DNA from: Candidatus Aenigmatarchaeota archaeon
GTDB taxonomy: Archaea; Aenigmatarchaeota; Aenigmatarchaeia; GW2011-AR5
Assembly (NCBI GenBank): GCA_016198645.1
Contig: JACQIE010000029.1
Location: forward strand, 1-9,407
Direction of reading: 5' to 3'
Length of the DNA stretch: 9,407 nucleotides
A model generated the notes under the pieces. That model had not been told where the DNA came from. It saw nothing but the letters and a program-made list of their open reading frames with translations, and searched no databases. Positions 6,316 through 9,407 of this stretch are shown one piece after another. Made by a program: the position numbers and the translations under genes. Numbering within the stretch: the first letter of the stretch is position 1; each line of letters opens with the position of its first letter.

Positions 6316-7674
6316 TCAGTCGCCGTCTATGCTCGTTTCGGGCTCTGACCATAAGCCGTTCAGGCACACGTAAGTCATGCCATCGGCCTTCGCTACCCGC
6401 CCTTCGTCGCACGTTTCCCAGAATCCGGAGTCGTCGCAGAGCAGTTCCGTTTTTGGAAGCCACGAGTGCTTCCCGCTGCTCTCCGCCAGCAAGTCGCACC
6501 CGCTCGTGCACTTGTCGCTTGCCGCGTTCGTGTAGGGCGCGCCGCCGAGCGCTTCCTTGTCGTCGTCCGGATTGAGGCTTGCCTTCTTATTACCCGCGTA
6601 GGTGGCGTAATCCTTCGTTGCGCCGCACTTGCTTAGCAGGCCGGAGCAGAGCGAACCCGAAGCCTTGATTTTTCCTCCCGGCGCCACAGTCCACGTTGAC
6701 TTTTCATCAAATCCGGCGCTTTCTTCGTTCACGGCGTTAACGGTGCACTTGCCTTCTGCGCCGCTCCCTTTGGAGAACCGGAATTCCCATATCTCTATCG
6801 GCGCATCGCCCGGGTCGGCTTTCACGGAAAGCGTCCTTGCTTTCGTGGGGTCAATGCATTCGTTATAAGGCATCCACGAGCATTTGCTGCCCGTGACTGC
6901 GCATGGACCGCACTGTGCTATACTGTTAATCTTCGAGCAGTCCTCCACTATAGTGCATCCATTGCAGGAGCCATCGTAATAGCAGAGTCCGAAAGACGTT
7001 GAAACGTTAACGCACGAGTCGTAGTTATAAAGCTTGCATACTCCTTGGTTGCATTTCTGGTTGTTGATTATCGTTGCAGGTATGTCAAACGCGCTAAGGT
7101 AGCTCGCTGCGCAGGCGTTCAGCACGTCCACGGACGTCGCGTCCCTGCCCTCCTTCGTTTTCACGGCGTGGTTTTCTATTGGAAAATTGTTCGTCACGCA
7201 CGTTGACTCCCGCCACAGCGTCACGCGGGCGAACACTTTCGGGGTTCCGATTTTCTTCGGGTCGAATTTCTGGACGGCGTACAGTCCCGTTTTCGCGTCG
7301 TGCGTGGTGTAAAGGAACGAATTGTCATTGCCTTCCCATGCGCCTGAAGACTTGCTTAACGCTATCAGCGAATGCCCGGTCTTCGGCCCGGCGAACTCAG
7401 CGAATGCGCGGAACTTTATTTCTTCTTCCGCAGAGTTGAGCGAAACGCCTTTCATGTCAATCTCATAAGAGTATTTGCCGCCGTCTTCTTTGCACGTGAA
7501 GCCCGGCTTTGTGTCTATTGAGCCTTTCAATATTCCCGGCTCAAAGTTTTTGATAAAATTGTCGGTCTCGCCGCTTGATGCTTCGGCGCTCCGGTTGCCT
7601 ATCATTGTCAATACCACGATGACAGCAAGAGCCACTATGATTTCCAGAAGATGCCCGGACATAAGGCTGCTCAT
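6316..7674 (-). CDS. Large membrane-anchored protein with 22 cysteines
   Basis: A 452-residue protein, the largest of the run. The N-terminus MSSLMSGHLLEIIVALAVIV has a Gly followed closely by a Glu at the edge of the helix (about 8-25), recalling the G|FTLIEL edge of type IV pilins, with Glu at +4 rather than +5. A beta-rich region (about 45-160, KYSYEI and EIKFRAFAEFAG) resembles part of the protein encoded just upstream. Cysteine-dense stretches follow at about 200-285 (KCNQGVCK, GSCNGC, QCGPC, KCSWMPYNEC) and at the C-terminus (DKCTSGC, LLCDDSGFWETC, TYVCLNGLWSEPE). There are 22 cysteines in all, and an extracytoplasmic body is likely. GGGTGA lies six bases before the ATG, which overlaps the preceding stop by 4 bases. 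No catalytic motif is visible. Confidence 0.85.
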   Translation of the reverse strand: MSSLMSGHLLEIIVALAVIVVLTMIGNRSAEASSGETDNFIKNFEPGILKGSIDTKPGFTCKEDGGKYSYEIDMKGVSLNSAEEEIKFRAFAEFAGPKTGHSLIALSKSSGAWEGNDNSFLYTTHDAKTGLYAVQKFDPKKIGTPKVFARVTLWRESTCVTNNFPIENHAVKTKEGRDATSVDVLNACAASYLSAFDIPATIINNQKCNQGVCKLYNYDSCVNVSTSFGLCYYDGSCNGCTIVEDCSKINSIAQCGPCAVTGSKCSWMPYNECIDPTKARTLSVKADPGDAPIEIWEFRFSKGSGAEGKCTVNAVNEESAGFDEKSTWTVAPGGKIKASGSLCSGLLSKCGATKDYATYAGNKKASLNPDDDKEALGGAPYTNAASDKCTSGCDLLAESSGKHSWLPKTELLCDDSGFWETCDEGRVAKADGMTYVCLNGLWSEPETSIDGD

Positions 7675-8558
7675 GCATTCTCACCCGGCAGTCTCACGTT
7701 CATCGTGTATTCCCCGAGAAAATCGCCGTAGCACGTCGTCGCCAGTTCGTTGTAGTTTCGCGCCTGGTCCGCGCACGATGGCTCCTGCGTCTTTTCCCAG
7801 AAGCTTATATACATCTCCTCCCCGTGTTCAGTGACAGCCCCGTTTTTGGCGCTTGCCACTATGGCTGCGCCATTGCCGCAGTCAATGCTTTTGATGCCTA
7901 TATTCAATGAGCCGCCGCACATATTAATCTCCGTCTTGCAGTCGTATTCCTCCCCGCATTCCCGCAGCCTCGCGAGCTTCGTCTCCTTGCCGCACGTGGC
8001 AATGAACGACGCCCAGCAGATGCCGTTCCCGAACACGGGAATTTTGCCGAGCAGGCTCTCGCCCGTTTTCTCAAGCTTCAGGGCGAACGACTTGTCCAGT
8101 ATCAGGGTTTCCCGTTCTCTCACGACGTTGTCGTAAGGGCTGGAAACTTCGCGCATGGGCGGCTCGTCGCTTATTATGCTCACTGACGCGGCTATGGAAA
8201 ATCCGCTTTTGCCTTCATTGTCTTTTGATACAGAGAAATGGCCCTTGTCTTCTATCGTTGCCCGCGCCGTCTGCCCCTTGAACGTCACGAATGCCTCCAC
8301 GTCTATCTTGCCCGCCGCGCCTTCGTGATAGTCTCCTTTATACTCTCCCACAAGAGCGGCTTTTACGTCATATACGTATCCGCTTCCCGTTTTTGCCACC
8401 GCTATCTGCGGCGCCGGCGGAAGCGTGACGATAACGTCGTTCCTGCTTTGCCTCTCAGCTACTGCTCTGTTCATGAGGTCCGGGAAGAGCACCGAGAGCA
8501 TGACAATCGCCCCCAGCACCACGAAGACGCTTATGAGAAGCTCATGCGGTAAATCCAT
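7671..8558 (-). CDS. Membrane-anchored beta-rich protein with eight cysteines
   Basis: A 295-residue protein. The N-terminus MDLPHELLISVFVVLGAIVM has a helix to about residue 25 with Glu6 at its edge, then a short linker and a beta-rich domain (about 50-150, including GYVYDV and KIDVEAFVTFKG). The second half holds eight cysteines (GIC, ATC, REC, YDC, NMC, IDC, PSC, TTC). The helix edge, the NRAVAE linker and the first beta strands resemble the next gene's product, so the two may be paralogues with an Ig-like domain; this rests on short matches only. It starts six bases after the small gene at 8565 ends, and its stop overlaps the next start by 4 bases. Function unknown. Confidence 0.84.
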   Translation of the reverse strand: MDLPHELLISVFVVLGAIVMLSVLFPDLMNRAVAERQSRNDVIVTLPPAPQIAVAKTGSGYVYDVKAALVGEYKGDYHEGAAGKIDVEAFVTFKGQTARATIEDKGHFSVSKDNEGKSGFSIAASVSIISDEPPMREVSSPYDNVVRERETLILDKSFALKLEKTGESLLGKIPVFGNGICWASFIATCGKETKLARLRECGEEYDCKTEINMCGGSLNIGIKSIDCGNGAAIVASAKNGAVTEHGEEMYISFWEKTQEPSCADQARNYNELATTCYGDFLGEYTMNVRLPGENA

Positions 8559-8564
8559 AAGATA

Positions 8565-8717
8565 TCAGAGCATCCATACGCCGGCGAAGAGAGAAGCTAT
8601 CGTGCCGGACCCGCCGGTGACTTTCGCCCAGATCAGTGCGAGAATGCCGAATCCTAATAGAACCATGAGTATCATTATCATCGGGCTCATAGCGTAGCCT
8701 TTTTTCATATTTTTCAT
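8565..8717 (-). CDS. 50-residue single-helix membrane protein
   Basis: Fifty residues: MKNMKKGYAMSPMIMILMVL, then a helix to about residue 31, and a Gly/Ala-rich tail with VTGGSGTIASLFAG. The basic KKG before the helix resembles a pilin-type signal. The ATG overlaps the stop of the preceding small gene by 4 bases, and GTGAT lies about 6 bases upstream. The next gene starts six bases after its stop. The clean fit between neighbours makes it credible despite its size. Function unknown. Confidence 0.75.
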   Translation of the reverse strand: MKNMKKGYAMSPMIMILMVLLGFGILALIWAKVTGGSGTIASLFAGVWML

Positions 8718-8824
8718 AGATAATCACGGAAATATGTTGCAGCTGCATACAGCAGGAAAGCGACCACAAGGAGCCACATTATCATCTCCACAGGATATTC
8801 TTCCTTGGACGCCGCTTCATCCAT
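8714..8824 (-). CDS. 36-residue single-helix membrane protein, first gene of the run
   Basis: Thirty-six residues: an acidic lead MDEAASKEEYPVE, then a helix (about 14-31, MIMWLLVVAFLLYAAATY) and a short FRDYL tail. It appears to open the eleven-gene run. The ATG at 8824 is about 25 bases from the centre of the AT-rich box shared with carS, so the mRNA may be leaderless. An in-frame GTG at 8863 would extend it upstream, but this would place the coding region over the promoter box. Its TGA overlaps the next ATG by 4 bases. Function unknown. Confidence 0.68.
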   Translation of the reverse strand: MDEAASKEEYPVEMIMWLLVVAFLLYAAATYFRDYL

Positions 8825-8845
8825 TTCCTTACTTGCACGTGCAAC

Positions 8846-8853
8846 AATTAAAA
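8846..8853. promoter_or_regulatory. Shared TATA-like element between carS and the operon
   Basis: AATTAAAA (TTTTAATT on the other strand) lies in the 50-base gap between the two divergent genes. Its centre is about 25.5 bases from the GTG of carS and the same from the ATG at 8824. Both distances match the usual TATA-to-start spacing of archaea, and neither start has a clear Shine-Dalgarno motif with room to work. One element may therefore serve both directions. Inferred from spacing. Confidence 0.55.
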
Positions 8854-8874
8854 CTTTCACTGACAAGATAAACC

Positions 8875-9384
8875 GTGATATCGTTCCTTTTGCAGTCGCT
8901 CTGGTTCATCCTGCCGGCATATATAGCTAATTCCTCCCCTGTGATATCCAAGGGTAAGCATCCTCTGGATTTCCACGCCTTTTTGGGCAAGAACCGCCTT
9001 CTCGGTGACGGCAAAACTATTGAAGGCTCGGCAACGGGCATAGCCTTCGGCACGCTCGCAGGCACGCTGCAAATACTTCTGCAGCCCTATGCGCCCGATA
9101 ACTTCGTTACGATGACCGCAGAGCTGGCTTTTCTCCTTGCGTTCGGCGCCATAGCCGGCGACATCGTGGGCGCCTTCATCAAACGCCGGTTAGGCATCGC
9201 CCGCGGCGCGTCCGCCCCGCTGCTCGACCAGCTGGATTTTTTAATAGTCTCGCTCACGTTAAGCACACTCGTCGTCTCAATGCCCTACGAAGTTTACATC
9301 GTGCTATTTCTGATAACGCCCGTCGTCCACCTCTCGGCGAATATCATAAGCCACTTTCTCAAGCTCAAGGAAGTGCCGTGGTGA
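8875..9384 (+). CDS. carS: CDP-archaeol synthase (CDP-2,3-bis-(O-geranylgeranyl)-sn-glycerol synthase)
   Basis: A 169-residue integral membrane enzyme, the usual length for the CarS family. It transfers CMP from CTP to 2,3-di-O-geranylgeranylglyceryl phosphate, the activation step before polar head groups are added to archaeal membrane lipids. Visible are a first hydrophobic helix (ISFLLQSLWFILPAYIANSS), the cytoplasmic loop LGKNRLLGDGKTIEG (37-51), further helices (about 52-70 and 84-98), and the signature GDIVGAFIKRRLGIARGAS followed by PLLDQLDF (95-122), which carries the charged residues expected for CDP-alcohol and metal binding. Two C-terminal helices follow. It starts with GTG at 8875, with no ribosome site and a TATA-like box about 25 bases upstream, so a leaderless mRNA is likely. 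It diverges from the surface-protein run; a functional link is not shown. Confidence 0.93.
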   Translation: MISFLLQSLWFILPAYIANSSPVISKGKHPLDFHAFLGKNRLLGDGKTIEGSATGIAFGTLAGTLQILLQPYAPDNFVTMTAELAFLLAFGAIAGDIVGAFIKRRLGIARGASAPLLDQLDFLIVSLTLSTLVVSMPYEVYIVLFLITPVVHLSANIISHFLKLKEVPW

Positions 9385-9385
9385 T
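9380..9385 (+). promoter_or_regulatory. Strong ribosome binding site at the end of carS
   Basis: GGTGAT overlaps the carS stop codon and ends four bases before the ATG at 9390. It is a full match to the archaeal anti-Shine-Dalgarno core and supports a following gene in the same transcript. Confidence 0.55.
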
Positions 9386-9389
9386 ACTA

Positions 9390-9407
9390 ATGCACAGTCC
9401 CCAAAAA
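9390..9407 (+). CDS. Start of a downstream gene, cut by the window edge
   Basis: An ATG five bases after the carS stop, preceded by GGTGAT at 9380-9385, opens a frame reading M-H-S-P-Q-K before the window ends. Only six codons are visible, so nothing can be said about the product. The spacing suggests it is cotranscribed with carS. Confidence 0.45.

Noticed and set aside
6278..6511. Upstream extension of the 49-residue gene to an ATG at 6511
   Set aside because: It would run 196 bases inside the 452-residue gene and add an Arg-rich stretch of shadow-frame character.
8542..8769. Minus-strand 75-residue frame across the tiny genes
   Set aside because: Basic, without a hydrophobic helix, and out of frame with the two tiny genes that fit the overlaps.
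8825..8863. GTG at 8863 as an earlier start for the first gene of the run
   Set aside because: It would place coding sequence across the TATA-like box; the ATG at 8824 fits the promoter spacing. It cannot be fully excluded.
1..9407. CRISPR array, tRNA, rRNA or insertion sequence
   Set aside because: No regularly spaced direct repeats, no cloverleaf or rRNA-like stretches, and no transposase or flanking terminal repeats were seen by eye.

Overview
The window looks like part of an archaeal genome, most plausibly a small-genome DPANN-type archaeon. The best anchor is an archaeal CDP-archaeol synthase (carS, 8875-9384, + strand). Promoters are TATA-like, several starts appear leaderless, and internal ribosome sites are GGTG-type. 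The phylum is inference only; I see no rRNA, tRNA or CRISPR array. Base composition is about even GC/AT and coding density is high. The longest stretches without a gene are 1-185, 573-729 and 1351-1546, each under 200 bases.

The main body, 8824 down to 1547 on the minus strand, is one tightly packed run of eleven genes with gaps of 0-38 bases and several 4-base ATGA overlaps. Every product is a small or medium protein with one hydrophobic segment near its N-terminus. Seven are 128-452 residues with extracytoplasmic-looking bodies; six of these are rich in cysteine. Four are tiny (36, 50, 49 and 40 residues) and little more than a membrane helix. Every cysteine-containing product has an even cysteine count, which suggests disulfide-bonded domains outside the cell. 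Many helices have an acidic residue at or near their N-terminal edge, recalling the Glu of type IV pilins. No ATPase, platform protein, peptidase or enzyme is present in the run. My reading is an undescribed envelope or pilus-like surface assembly made of membrane-anchored subunits; no function is established.

At the left are a separate pilin-like, eight-cysteine gene with a Thr tail (186-572, minus), then a toxin-antitoxin remnant. An intact AbrB/MazE-like antitoxin (1084-1350) sits next to a PIN-domain toxin that has lost its start and first catalytic Asp (730-1083). An inverted repeat overlapping the antitoxin promoter is a likely operator. The far left holds a nested palindrome (25-77), and four copies of a CTGTTCT-type 7-mer lie between 634 and 739.

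At the right, the operon and carS diverge from a single AT-rich element at 8846-8853 that sits the same distance (about 25 bases) from both start codons. This suggests a two-way promoter making leaderless transcripts in both directions. After carS, a strong GGTGAT ribosome site precedes an ATG at 9390, so another gene probably begins at the window edge.
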